Origin: Tillus elongatus
Taxonomy: Eukaryota > Arthropoda > Insecta > Coleoptera > Cleridae
Direction of reading: 5' to 3'
Assembly (NCBI GenBank): GCA_964006375.1
Contig: OZ023265.1
Span: 167,364,118 to 167,428,117 of the forward strand
DNA length: 64,000 nucleotides
The notes under the pieces are model-generated. The model searched no databases, was not told where the DNA came from, and saw only the letters and a list, made by a program, of their open reading frames with translations. Positions within the stretch are counted from its first letter, which is position 1. Each line of letters starts with the position of its first letter. Below, piece by piece: positions 39,385 to 56,612 of this stretch. The translations under genes and the position numbers were made by a program.

Positions 39385-41089
39385 TGAATTAGTTTTGTAT
39401 ATCCAAAAATAATAAAGTTATGTTATTAAAATTTGGTATATACCTACATTTTAATTTCATTTATAAAAACATGAAATAAAATGACATTTTTTTTGGTGTA
39501 GCATTCCACATTGCAATCTCGATTATAGACATTGTCATAAACAATATCATAAACATTTAATAAAAAGTGTAGAGAATAAAACGTTTGGTAAAACAATATT
39601 CTAAAAAAACCTTAATAGCCAGCATATAGCATTTCAAACAGCTTAATTCATCGAATACGATAAAAATAGCATGAACATGTAAATAACCCCAAATTTAATC
39701 AATGACACTTTGACACGGCATTAATTATCTTGGAGCAAACAGATGTTGGTTAAATCATGGCACAAGATTTTTATTTGCACTTTCACTTGTTGCTTACACC
39801 CTTTCCGCAACCGTAAAACACCGGAAACTTTCCGGTACCCAAACACCGGTCACACAGGTAAATCTCACTGATACCAAACAGCACAAGGACACACTGTCCG
39901 CAACTACTACCTATACTATAACTAGGTAAATAAAATAATCATCTGTTCTGTTCGGTCTGGGAGTTGTGGTGTCGACAACAGATGAAAATTCAAGAAATCC
40001 CATCACGCTTGCGTCGAATCCTAAATTGAAATTGATAAACATACACCTAGCATAGCTACAGCAACACAAACATAACAGAGAAGTGAGAACAAAACACTAC
40101 CATCGAGTACATATCGACGAAACGCCACGATAGTTCCGTTTCTGTCGTTTGTATTGGAATTTCAATGGGTTATTGTCAATTCGGATGGCTTTTGTGGGTT
40201 TAATTAATATACAACAAGTGATCAACAACTTTCGACACCATTTAAAGGCTGTGAATCAAATAAGAGACAGTTCTAGAATCCTATAGAGGGCATATTGCTG
40301 TCTATGGAGGACCCAAGTTATACTGGGTAATTTTGCAATTATCTGACTCGGGCAGCTTTCAATTTGTTTTCTTTTTCAAAAACATGCTTAGAACCAGCCT
40401 GTATGTATAAATTACAGGAGAAGTGTTGTGGTAAGTACATATGTTTATTCATCCCTCTGATGACGGTGCTCATCACAGGCTTCAGACTTCACTCATTTCA
40501 TAGAAATGTTGTGGTTTCAACCCCAAAATATGTTACAATACCGGAATGAATAGCGGTGCTGGGAGGGGAAGATTAAAAGAAAATATAATTGCAAAATAGG
40601 AAAAAACAAGTTAGTTAAACTTCTATGAGCTGCTCTTTTTCACATTTTGCAGTTATACTTCCTTTTCATCTCGTTAATCATAGCAGCCCTATTCGCTCCG
40701 TAACTTTCTTGTGGGGTTGACATCACAACATTTCATCCGTGGTTTATGCATACAGAGGTGGTTCTAAGCATGCTTGAGAAAACAGTGCAAAAATCGGACA
40801 TCGCGCCTCTCCCAAAAGACCCGCGTTTGGTCAAAATAAATAGCTAGGGAAAGGGAAAACCACATTAGAATGCACCCCCGTTCAGGGGAAAGAAATACTC
40901 GGACATATTCCAAATAAATATTTCAGAAAACGGACATCGCATTATCCCTCCAGTTTCCCGCAGAAAGACGTCCAGTTTGTGCCTAGTTCAAAAGGGAGGT
41001 GACGGGCAAACAACATCACAATGGACATCTTGTCTACAATAATCAAAATAACCCGAAACCTGCTAGATATAGACCAATTCACTCCTATT
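39385..41089. other. No gene recognised; includes a CpG-richer stretch
   Basis: The first 60 bp are TA-core body. 39720-40200 is noticeably richer in CpG and GC than average, with CCGGAAACTTTCCGG and ATCTGTT ... AACAGAT inverted elements, and shows no repeat signature. It might be host promoter or untranslated sequence. 40350-40430 and 40740-40800 carry the C-rich interspersed repeat (GTGGTTTATGCATACAGAGG). Confidence 0.4.
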
Positions 41090-41232
41090 AGTAAATTTTC
41101 ATTAAGAAAATTAACTAATAGATAGGTATCGATGGTGTGACTTTCGGAAAATATCTTCAAACGAGCGCGAATTACTTTCACAGTCAGTTAAAAAGTTTAT
41201 ATTTATATATACACACACACACACACACACAC

Positions 41233-41284
<52 letters not shown>

Positions 41285-41402
41285 GTATCCAACTGATAAC
41301 TCAAAAATACTTCACTGATTTGGACCAAATTTGGGAATTACACTAATTTTGTAAATGGCTTAGATAAGTTCGTTCATCAGATCTTAACACCCAATTTTAC
41401 AA
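41090..41402 (-). repeat. TA-core family element with mixed (CA)(TA)(GTAT) core
   Basis: Tail (AGTAAATTTTCATTAAGAAA), flank (GGTATCGATGGTGTGACTTT), then (AC)n, (TA)n and (GTAT)n at 41205-41288, and body CAACTGATAACTCAAAAATA to about 41402. The segment 41272-41402 is identical by eye to 43696-43828. Confidence 0.85.
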
Positions 41403-41538
41403 GTGACCACTTGCAAAACGGAACATAGGCGAATAACATGGGCAATCACATATTTGCAGTTTGCTACTCACCTCTTTTATCTACAAGAACGGTAGTGGTG
41501 TCTATCAAAAGAGAATTCATTTTCTGAGCCTGCTGATA

Positions 41539-41629
<91 letters not shown>

Positions 41630-41771
41630 GAGTGACCACTTGCAAAGCGGAACATAGGCGAATAACATGGGCAATCACATATTTGCAGTTTGCTACTCAC
41701 CTCTTTTATCTACAAGAACGGTAGTGGTGTCTATCAAAAGAGAATTCATTTTCTGAGCCTGCTGATACCAA
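41401..41771. repeat. Pair of identical 140-bp direct repeats around a (TA)n tract
   Basis: GTGACCACTTGCAAAACGGA at 41403 to GAGCCTGCTGATACCA at 41542, then (TA)n at 41541-41627, then the same sequence again at 41632-41770, differing in one base (AAAACGGA versus AAAGCGGA). No coding content. Confidence 0.9.
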
Positions 41772-41889
41772 ATACCCACTAATTAAAAGCTCTTTTTATC
41801 ATGAGATGATAATTTAAATATTTTCAAAATGAGCAGCCATGACATGCTAAATTCGAATAATTTTGTTACTGTCAAATCAAACATTTTTG

Positions 41890-43990
<2,101 letters not shown>

Positions 43991-44139
43991 AATAATCCTC
44001 GACATCACTTCAGATTCTGTAATGCAATATCTACAATGTTGGACAAAGACAGATGACGTTACCTGTACTGCTGTGCTATTTAAATAAATGGTGGAGAAAA
44101 ATCTAAACAATGGAAGTTACAAGTATTATTGCAAGATGT

Positions 44140-44330
44140 CAGAATGTGGAACATTGTGAAATGTACGACAGGGACGCCATCTCGGTGGAGAACCAGGTAG
44201 TATGTCGTCATGACAACTCTAGTTAACACAAAATGTTATAGATGAAGACTGTGTACAATCAACTAACAATTTTGTAAATTGTCAGCCCTGGCCCATTTCT
44301 TTCTTAATACCGGGACAATGTTTGCTTTTA
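44140..44330 (-). repeat. Fold-back family fragment
   Basis: AATGTACGACAGGGACGCCA, GAACCAGGTAGTATGTCGTC and GTCAGCCCTGGCCCATTTCT match the family of 7832-8830 in reverse orientation. Truncated at both ends. Confidence 0.8.
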
Positions 44331-45049
44331 AAAGCGCTAAATTTTATGCGACAATGTTCTTTGCAAATATTAAAACCTGCTCACAAAATGAGAACGGTAC
44401 TGATAAGTTGCTAGATCCATCCTTTTTATTATCGATGGTTTCACAGGTTAGTTGGTCAATATTTTTTTAGTAAATAGAACTTTAAAGGGTATTTCTGGAT
44501 GTCTCATATTGTATGTTTCAAACAGGTACAGTCTCCCGCTTAAAATTAGACATCCTACGTTTGTTAACCGTCCAAGCGTATCGAGCTTAATTTACAAGCT
44601 GCTTGCTTGCGGCGTCGACCGGATTTCAGTGTAGTCTTGTGTAGTCACACACTCGCGAATTGCGAAACGTATTCCTATTGGTTTATTTAAAATAATATCT
44701 TAAAACTGTTGTTTTTATTAGATTTTATAAATGTATTTTACTAATTTTCGTGTGCACACAGACACGATCTAAATGTTTTCTCTACTTTTAAGTTTGTGTT
44801 GCCCCAATGTTAACAGTTTACTGCACGGAGGGTTTTTACGATATTTTTTTCAGAAGCATCCTTAGAACCCTCCTTGGATGCACAAGCCACAAGGCAAATT
44901 TGTTGCAAACAACCCCCAAGAAAGTTAAGAGACCAAGAATGAATAGGGTTGCTGGGCGGGGAGGAAATGTGAGCTAAAAATGCTAAAAAACCAATTAGTC
45001 GGAGTTTGAAAACATGCGTTTTTCACATTTTGTAGCAAGACCTCATTTA
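44331..45049. other. No gene; C-rich repeat at 44850-44990
   Basis: Mostly AT-rich. The C-rich interspersed repeat (CCTTGGATGCACAAGCC, CCCCCAAGAAAGTTAAG) occupies 44850-44990 and is also seen at 5820-6320, 51230-51300 and 63420-63560. Confidence 0.5.
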
Positions 45050-45444
45050 AACCATATCTCGCACAACACCCATATATAAAAAATGTGTATGTTCCAAATT
45101 AGGAAAACCGGGTTCTACATCGGACCACCGGGTTTCCAATTTGGACTGGCTCTAATGTGATTATATATACAGATATCACAGATAAAATCGTCATCATCTT
45201 CGATTCCAGCACAGGTAGCAACAGCCCCAACTCCATATATTCTTTGAGGGCAGTATAAGCATTCGGCATCACCTTTATCTGCTTCTGGAGTTTCGGATTT
45301 GGGTGCAGCTGCATTTAGGTACTCTTTGAACCGAATATATTCTTAGTAGCTTCATTTTTTTGGACATTTTCCGCTGTGACTTTTCTTCATGTAGAGATTT
45401 TAACAGCTAACTCGTTACCTTTCCTTTGTTTCTTGGCTGCTTTT
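45050..45444 (-). pseudogene. pogo/Tigger-type transposase, C-terminal end
   Basis: On the minus strand KKQRKGNELAVKISTWKKSH is followed after a stop by AAAPKSETPEADKGDAECLY and EDDDDFICDIC, the Cys-rich C-terminal module common in insect pogo-like transposases (acidic run then Cys-x2-Cys). It is the end of the gene whose larger part lies at 47075-48120, the two being separated by a TA-core element. Confidence 0.6.
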
Positions 45445-47074
<1,630 letters not shown>

Positions 47075-48120
47075 TTTTTTTTCTTTCCTCAAGTTCTGCT
47101 TTATATATGCTATTTGTTAGTTTCACTGTTGACTGAGCTGCTCTGCAATGTCTCTTTACCACCTTAGCCAAATGAGTTTCTGGTGGGGACGACATTTCAT
47201 TTTAGGCTCTCTCCAAATAAAGACCTTGTCCCTGAACAAGAAGATGTTGCTGGAGTTGGTTTAATTAACATCCACGACAACTGACTAATTACGAGTAACT
47301 GCACTCTGTTGATTCGATGCTGTAGCTGAGTTTGTTGATGAACCATTTGATGATTCATCAGCAAATTTATTGATTGATGCAGCTATTACATCATGGACTT
47401 AATACATTGACTAAATTATTCTTCTTCTGGGCGTGTTGGGTCGACTGCTGCTACAATTTGCTGGTTATAATAACCTAATTCTTTTTCACTCTACCGGAGT
47501 ATATCCAATGAGTCGAAATCACTGCCTTTGAAGTAATTCGGATCCACCGGCCAAATGTCTAAATCTCTCAGGGCATTTGCAGCGATTTCGATTAAAGTTG
47601 CTTTTCCGTAGGTTTCCGACACTAAAGCAGCCATATGGTATTGGGTAACTGTCTTTCCAGCATTGGACCGCAACCACTTTTCTGGTGCTTGAACATAGTA
47701 ACTTGACAGTGGTTTAAAAAAAGCTAGATCTAGCGGTGGCAGCCTATGGACAGTAGGGCCAGGGGATTAAAAAAGATGAACGTGATGCGCTCTCATGAAG
47801 AAACGCGCTTTTTTGCTGTCCGTCGAATGCCCACCAAGTAATAAAATCACTTCTTCATCTGACTACACTATTAAAATGCTCCCGTCGCTTTAAAAATAGC
47901 ACTACAACTTTTGAATGTCAAACTTTAAGTGGCCAGCATAACAACTAAACCGAAGTTTTACACACTGGAAAGCTTGCAGGTTAACTAGATATCAGTATAC
48001 TCTCGTACAACTCAATATTTGTGTTATTTGACCTAATAACTGGTATTCTACTTACATTGTTCATTGCTAGTCGCATTTTTGATGTCATCGACCCATTTTT
48101 CTGGTCCGAATGAATGAATT
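47075..48120 (-). pseudogene. pogo/Tigger-type transposase, DDE and C-terminal part, broken
   Basis: From about 48115: FYGQGIHSFGPEKWVDDIKN, stops, then EEVILLLGGHSTDSKKARFF (the block around the second catalytic Asp, here Gly-Gly instead of the usual Asp-Gly), FFKPLSSYYVQAPEKWLR (frame-shifted), SNAGKTVTQYHMAALVSETY, LIEIAANALRDLDIWPVDPN and YFKGSDFDSLDI. Further down MSSPPETHLAKVVK and NSIYKAELEE reach the insertion site. The N-terminal DNA-binding domain is missing. The family is clear, the copy dead. Confidence 0.75.
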
Positions 48121-49888
<1,768 letters not shown>

Positions 49889-51354
49889 ACTTATATGACA
49901 ATCTTGACCTTGACCTTTATTTTATAAGACTTCACACCTAATAAAGGCAAACATTCATTTAACTACAGACTAAAATTTTAATTAATATCCACTTAATTAG
50001 TATCTAAGGGAAACATTTGAAGACTAAATTCAAACTAAAGCCAAAAAGTGTATTATTACGCGAGTACTTCAGATAATGAAACAGAAGAAATGAAAGTTAC
50101 ACCACGACGTTTATCCAATTTGATGACTTCTTAGCCCGGAGCTTATGAGCTGAGATTTGCGTGCACGTAAAAGCACAGCATAAAGAATACTGTTGATTAC
50201 GTTGTGGTAAAAGAATAAGCAGAGCAAAGCAAAACGAAACAAACGCAAACCTTGTGAATTTGTTCGCCATGACCTTGGCAGTGTTTAGCCTTGAACAGAG
50301 ATCGGCGTTGCCTGCGCTTTTAGCTGGTTCATATGGCGGTCACGGACGTTATAACAGATGACCAACCGGGCCTTTCGGGAAGGATAAACAAACATAATGA
50401 AATCGGATCTTCATTCTCTCCAGTGTCACATGGTCACATGTGGTTTATTCCCGGTTTTATTACACCTTTAATAAATGGGTTTTATTAGACCTACTTGTTA
50501 ATTAATGAAACCAGAGATTATCGACCAAAATACAAATGGACTGCTGTCGCAGAAAGTGCATTATGGTAGTGGGTTATTTTAATTAAAAGAAAGAAAATGC
50601 TGACACAGCGAATGTGTTACGGTAGCAAATTTTCATTAAGGGATTGATAACACGCCACAACAATGAAAATGTTTCGAGTTCAAAATTGCTGTTTTCTACG
50701 TATTTGCACCTGCTGAAGACAAAAATCATCTTGAAAATTAGTAATTAACTCTTGTCCGTGAGATACAGTCAGTCTTTTTTTTACGAATTTTTTTTTTCTT
50801 TGGAAGTTGGCAACGCAATCAAATGATAACCGGTCACCTGTCTAGACAGCTAGCTGGGTGAATTTTCAAATCACATCCCGGGCTGTTTTAGATAAATCGA
50901 CTACTGATAGATAAAGTTATCTTACATGCACGTTGACAATATTTTTACCTTTTGCTTCCTCCCTCTTTACCGAGTTATTTACATTTAAACTTCTTTGCTG
51001 GCTTGGGGTGGGGGGTAGTAAGTTAAAAATGATTGCTTGTCACAATTTCTCTATTTTTTAGCGTGCTATGTTACATGCTCCTTTCCCGGTACACCCCCTT
51101 CCACGCAGTTACCACCACTATATATTTCTCAGATTACAGAGCCGTATTTTTGACTGGGTGAGGGGGTCCACTCCTTCGTAACCCCCCCCCCCCCCACATG
51201 CCTTCATGCCTACAACCATCATCAATGCATAAACCACATGAAAAATTTCTTCGGAACATTCCCCAAGAATATTACGGGACCTGTAGCGAATCTGGGGTAG
51301 ACAGGGTTGAAACAGGGTTTAAACAGGGTAATCGTGTAAAATGCGAAATCTTCT
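49889..51354. other. No gene recognised
   Basis: 50100-50470 is less AT-rich and not obviously repetitive. 50525-50640 holds two decayed head motifs (CGCAGAAAGTGCATTATGG, CACAGCGAATGTGTTACGG). 51180-51300 is C-rich repeat with a run of 14 C. No coding sequence was identified. Confidence 0.4.
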
Positions 51355-51700
51355 AGAGGTCCAGCTAAGCTGTTTTTTTTTTGTATTTACGCCCATATTT
51401 CCTTTTATCTTCCCTGCCCAGCACCTCTATTATTTCCTGGTTCCGTAACTTTCTTGTGAGTTGTTTGCAAGAAATTTTTCTTGTTGTTCGTGCATCCAAG
51501 GGAGATTCTCGACATGTTTCTGGAAAAAAATGCCGAAAACCCTTCGGAAGGTACACTGCGTATTTATCGCTCTACAGAATCTGCCTAATTCCTCCGGATT
51601 ATGCTACATACAATCCGTCTTTCTTTCCTTTTAGCAATATAATATGTAGCTCATTGTCTGGCGTCGTGTATAAAAGCAACTTATGAGATATGGTAGCTGG
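51355..51700. repeat. C-rich interspersed repeat copy, also at 63380-63560
   Basis: GTCCAGCTAAGCTG, CCCAGCACCTCTATT, GTAACTTTCTTGTGAGTTG and AAAACCCTTCGG occur in the same order here and at 63380-63570. Non-coding. Confidence 0.75.
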
Positions 51701-51747
51701 AATAGCTGATTTTGCTAATTTCCATTCTGTCGTCCTCTAGCGAATCG

Positions 51748-52025
51748 TCGTTTGGGGATATTCTATTGAACTTTAAGGGTTTTACTGAAACATATCCAAT
51801 TATTGTTTGTGGATATTCTATTGAACTCTACAGGGTTTTACTGGAAAAAAAGCTGAGTAATGCTGGTTGACTGGATAGTTGCACAGGACTTTTATGGAAC
51901 ATAATATAGTTACTTGCCGATGTTAGTAAATTTATAATTGCCTATGTTCTGCACATGAATGTATACTTGCTTGCGTTCTGTTCTGCATATGAATTTATAC
52001 TTGCCTGTATTCTGCACATATAGGT
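51748..52025. repeat. Short tandem duplications
   Basis: GGATATTCTATTGAACT ... GGGTTTTACTG is repeated with a 56-bp period (51755 and 51811). Further on TATACTTGC ... GTTCTGCAYATGAA is repeated about three times with a roughly 40-bp period (51915-52020). Confidence 0.7.
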
Positions 52026-52108
52026 TATCAAGCTCACAAGAGCGAAGAATGTTGATTTTCATGGTTACATGTGGCGTTAATAGAGCACATGTCTTACATC
52101 TTTTATGG

Positions 52109-52376
52109 TACGTCTGTCTGCTTCTCTCATCCTGACCCCTCTGATATCTCAGAAAACGTCACCGAAATTATCCAAGCTGGCATGGAATTATTTATTCCAC
52201 GTACACAGAAAACCTCTTCAGCCACTCAAAAGCCCTGGTTCTCTAAATCCTGTGACAAGGCCAGACTTCAAAAGGCCAAAGCTCACAAAACGCTTCTACA
52301 CAATCCCAGTCAAGAAAATCGTCAAGCATTTAACGACGCAAGAAATCGCTATGTCCACATTCTTTCTGAGGCAAAA
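52109..52376 (+). mobile_element. LINE-A family fragment, plus orientation
   Basis: GTCTGTCTGCTTCTCTCATC to TTCTTTCTGAGGCAAAAAA matches LINE-A at 2745-2490 in the opposite orientation. The frame reads VCFSHPDPSDISENV, AGMELFIPRTQKTSSATQKP and FNDARNRYVHILSEAKN, the linker between endonuclease and RT. Both ends are abrupt. The right end abuts the opposite-strand LINE-3. Confidence 0.85.
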
Positions 52377-52932
52377 AATTACATAAAGAAAAGGCATCAA
52401 GCAAAGGCACAGAGCTATTGTCAAAGTTAGCTGGAATTAAAGCTGCTGTATCTGCCAGTCGTTTCCACTCTATTCTAGGACGATTGAAGTCACCGCACAA
52501 AAGAAGTGGAGAATCGCCAACTGTTCCAATGAGATCACCCAGGCCACTAGCAAAGCATTGCAATGTGTCTTCCGACTGTGGAGGAATATATACACATCCA
52601 ACATAAAGCTTTATACCATTCCAAAGCGTCACCAATACCCAAAGATCCTCCACGTCTGTTTGTAATTGCAGAACAGACGATGAGTTGAAAGTATTTTTCA
52701 CCATAATTAACACGCCGCCTCCCCCAGATTTTTGTGAAGCTGAAGATGCGCGATCCCTACGATACACAGTGTAGTCATTTCCGTTTATTAATTCACTGTC
52801 CAAAACTCCTTCTAGAAGCCAAGATTCCGTCACACAAACAATATCGAAGTTATTTGCAGCCAAATTTAGTCTAAAGTTTAAAAGTTTAGTTCTTAAACCG
52901 CGGGCGTTTTGATAAAAAACACTAAGAGCCAT
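52377..52932 (-). pseudogene. LINE-3 ORF2, endonuclease N-terminal part only
   Basis: The ATG at 52932 gives MALSVFYQNARGLRTKLLNF (Asn block), IVCVTESWLLEGVL (catalytic Glu), GGVLIMVKNTF, CVYIPPQSEDTL and LLLCGDFNRPRIEW (Asp/Asn). It is an AP-type endonuclease of a CR1/Jockey-like LINE that would nick the target DNA. The frame is intact for about 195 codons and is then cut at 52377, before the SDH motif and the whole RT. ORF1 ends 52 bp upstream (52985), the usual two-ORF LINE order. Confidence 0.85.
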
Positions 52933-52984
52933 TTAAATTTTAAAGAAAATAAACAATTGTAAAGTATCAAAAGCAAACTAAAAC

Positions 52985-54021
52985 TTACAGCTTGTCAAAA
53001 ACATCCCGACCTCGAATATGTATAACTCGAGACCGCTCTGTCTTTCGCATACATATTTGGCCGTTTTTTACCCAAATAAACTGGTAGCTCTTCTCTCTTG
53101 CAACCCTTCTTGCATCTGCCAACAGTAGCTTATTCGAAGGTGTCAGATGTTCGCTAATGGAAAGTGCGTCACCAACCCCATGAATATTTACACCAGAACG
53201 CCCAGCATCTCCCAAAGAAGTTCTTCCGACCTTCCAAGCTGCGCGAAAATTATCTCTAATGTCCCGTGAATTAAATCTGACCACGACAGTTTTAGGTTTA
53301 TCTGGGATTCTTGTACGCACCTGTATACAGTGTCAATATGACTACGCTCTACTGGGAAATTTGTAAATTCTCCTATTTTCTGTACCAGCTCAATTATATT
53401 TTCCCCATTCTTCTGTGGAATGCCAAATACTTCAACATTGTTGCTTCGAGAAAACTGTTCCATTTCATCAATTCTCGTATTAAGTGCCATAAACTCCGAT
53501 GAAAATTTTGCAGCCTGAACTTGCAGATTATCCACCTTTTTTGTATAGGTCCTAAAGTCCTTCATCACAACTTCAAAATCGGAAATCTTATTTGAACAAA
53601 ACATAACAGACTCCCGTAGCGTCCTCAGTTCCGTCCAAATCTCTTTAAGAATTCCGGTAAGACTCGTATCTTCAGAACGCATGTCAGAGCCTAAAGGAAG
53701 AGTAAGCTGCGCAGCCCCAGGTACAGCTGGTGGACCCGCAGCGTCCTCGTCGACTACGGCCACGGTAGTTAACAAACGCCGTGATCCTCCGTCTCCAGCA
53801 GCAGCTGGACGATTTGTAGATTTTGCAGCAGCGGCACCAGCTCTGCAGTTCGAACATAGCCAGGCTAAACCAGCAGCATTCTTTAGTTGTATCAGCTGGT
53901 CTTTCGATAACTCGGAACATCGCCCGTTTGCATGATAGTAGCGCCCACACGAACCATCACACAGAATTCTTGGTGATTTTTTACGTATTGCTGATAAGCA
54001 TGTATTGCAGATATTCGACAT
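52985..54021 (-). pseudogene. LINE-3 ORF1: PHD finger, coiled coil and L1-like nucleic-acid-binding region, one frameshift
   Basis: The ATG at 54021 gives MSNICNTCLSAIRKKSPRIL then CDGSCGRYYHANGRC and LAWLCSNC: a PHD-type Cys4-His-Cys3 zinc finger in residues 5-60. A low-complexity Ala/Gly/Arg stretch follows, then a coiled-coil-like segment (ILKEIWTELRTLRE to VDNLQVQAAKFSSEF) and EQFSRSNNVEVFGIPQKNGE, typical of LINE ORF1 RNA-binding domains. Near 53325 one base is missing. The continuation in the next frame reads RIPDKPKTVVVRFNSRDIRD, RRVAREKSYQFIWVKNGQIC and RGRDVFDKL before the stop at 52985. ORF1 proteins of this kind coat LINE RNA. The copy is nearly intact, hence relatively young. Confidence 0.85.
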
Positions 54022-54054
54022 TGTTTTAATTAAATTGAAGCTTAAAAAACTCAC

Positions 54055-54800
54055 TATTATTTAAAGTAACGATAGCACAACCACTTCTAAACAACGTTCA
54101 CCAAGTCACAAGTCGTATCTCTGCAAAACTACGAATTATTAACTATTATTTCCACACAAAAAACCGTATAAACTTTGACGTAAAAATATCACGTTTGACT
54201 GTAAATTCACTCACTTGTATCAATGTATAAAAGTGATGATCTGATCTGTAATGTGGATAAGCTGGTTTAAAGAATACAATTGTAAAATTTTATTGGGCAG
54301 ATGTAGAAACGTCAAAATAAGCTGGTAGACCTGTCAAACATTCTTAGTTAATTTGTTAGTCACACATAAATTAAATTATAAATAAACAAGCACAATTGTT
54401 GTCTTGTTTAAAATGTAAATGAGCCAATGTTAAAGAATGTAGTAGAAGTAAAATTTCAATTGACATAATTATAAACGTCAAAATAATAATGTTGAGATGT
54501 CAAACGTTCTGGGTTGATTTTTTAGATTCATCTCATTTAGATTCTGTGATTATAAAAGCACGACCTTTGTATCACTTTTTCCTAAAACAATGAAAACACA
54601 GGCTTCAGAAGGTTTTAAATGTAGATAAACCCAGCCAAAGAAGTAGAAGTAAAATGTTAATTGACGGATTTAGAAACGTCAAAGTGAATTTTAGATCGGT
54701 CAAACGTTATCGATTTATTTGTTAGACACGTAATTTAAATTCTATATGTGTACAAGACCAAGTATTAAATTTATTTATATACATACATTGCTGAATGATT
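54055..54800. repeat. Three diverged tandem units upstream of LINE-3
   Basis: Units start near 54284, 54453 and 54651, period roughly 170-195 bp. Each has a core AAACGTCAAA, then about 15 bp, then GTCAAACGTT (or GTCAAACATT), then a TTAATTTGTTAGTC-like block. They lie directly 5' of the LINE-3 ORF1, so they could be its 5' untranslated monomers. The link is inferred from position only. Confidence 0.6.
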
Positions 54801-55156
54801 CCCTAATAAAAAGATAAATAAATAAATCATACATAACACCAACGCACTGGTAAGATGAATAACAAAAGCTTTTGATGTACGCCCGTGTTTACCAGTTAAA
54901 TTAGAGAAATTCACTTAAAACATGATAGTGTAGGTTTTCAAGGTAACGCAGCAAATTAAATAAAGCACGAGGGAGAAGGCAAATCCCTGGCAAAAGCTAC
55001 AAACTTTTGAGCGGGCAGACAGTCAATGGTTTCGGATATCAAACTTCAAATATCATTCACGATTGAATAAAAGCAGGCGTTAGTGACGGTGTGGGCGATC
55101 TGTGTTGTTTGTATGCTACATAAACGAATAAACACTTTTAATTACCTTGCCAAAGA
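54801..55156. other. No gene recognised
   Basis: AT-rich spacer with no coding or repeat pattern identified. Confidence 0.4.
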
Positions 55157-55575
55157 AAATACATCTAGCCTTACATACAGTGTCTCCCTAGATTAGGGTA
55201 GAAATGGGCCAGGACTGACAATTTACAAAATTATTAGTTGGTTGGACACAGTTTCTATTTTATAACATTTTGTGGTACCTGGATCTGTCGTGACAACATA
55301 CTACCTGGTTCCGCACCGAGATGGCGACCCTGTCGTACACCTCACAATGTCCTAGGAGACTGGCTACCATCATAACCGTATTACTTTATATGTGTGTCCT
55401 CGCTGTAATTAGTATACCGTACTGACGAGCCCTAATTAGAGCGAAACGGGTCTGCGGTTCTAATTATGGTGAGAATACATCTAGCCTTACATACATTGTT
55501 CCTATATTAGGGAATGAATCGGCCAGGGCTGACAATTTACAAAATTGTTAGTTGGTTATACAGTCTTTTTTTAAT
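55157..55575 (+). repeat. Fold-back family, one full unit plus part of the next
   Basis: ATACATCTAGCCTTACATAC occurs at about 55160 and 55466, giving a unit of about 306 bp. It contains GGGCCAGGACTGACAATTTA, CCGAGATGGCGACCCTGTCG and GAGCGAAACGGGTCTGCGG. Non-coding. Confidence 0.85.
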
Positions 55576-55589
55576 TTAGAATTTAATTT

Positions 55590-55946
55590 ATAATGTAAGT
55601 GTCTTAACAACTAACATTGATACTAACGACACTTTAAATAACTACATAACAAAATTATATATACTATTAGGAACTATGAAATACTTTTAAATACTATTAT
55701 ATAAATTAGACTGTCCTAGAAATCAGTTTACATTAGTAAAATTTAGATTTAAAATTTCAGACAAGTTTCTTTCACCAAAATTTTCAACTCGTTGACAAGC
55801 AGATAAGGGACATTCTAATAGAACGTGAACAATTGAATTTGGTCGGTCACAGAGCTCACAATAAGGGCGTTGCTTTCGATTTAAGAGATAACCATGTGTA
55901 TGTAGAGAGTGGCCAATTTGGAGTCTTTTGATAATCACTTCTTCCT
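55590..55946 (-). pseudogene. LINE-4 C-terminal zinc-knuckle end
   Basis: The minus-strand frame VIIKRLQIGHSLHTHGYLLN, then CELCDRPNSIVHVLLECP, is the C-terminal Cys-rich region following RNase H in I/Jockey-type LINEs. The upstream RNase H part is at 57866-58440, on the other side of LINE-D. Confidence 0.75.
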
Positions 55947-56264
55947 TCTTTTTTTTTCAACAGCACACCACGAAGGCTCACAGCCTAAATACTATCGTAC
56001 CCTGCGTGTCGACAAGAAGGAAAGAGGCAACTTGCTAATTCTGGACTTGAAGGTTTGGAGGTTCGGAAGAGAAGGAAAAATATGTGCCGGCAAGGAGTTC
56101 CACATCTGAAAGTCATCGGGACAAAGGAGGGGGCATAACAAGATGTTCTATGTCTGGTGATCTGGACAGTAAAAGGGTGCATTCGCTCTATTCGCCTGGT
56201 AGATCTGTTGTGAGCAGCAGGTGGAGGAACTATGGAAGAAAGCTGCTTTGAGCAGTGCCCGTGC

Positions 56265-56335
<71 letters not shown>

Positions 56336-56531
56336 TGTTATTAGATAAATAGTTTAGTAGAACTCATGTTATATGTAAGTATTTTAAACTTTTATATTTT
56401 TTCCAAGTAAATTGTAAACTTTTTTCTTTCCATGTTGTAGCCTCGATAAAGGAATAAATTTTTCCGAAAGCTCGGCGTATAATAAAGAGTTTTATTCTAC
56501 AACTGACGGCGTTCCCACAATTTTTTGATAA

Positions 56532-56612
<81 letters not shown>

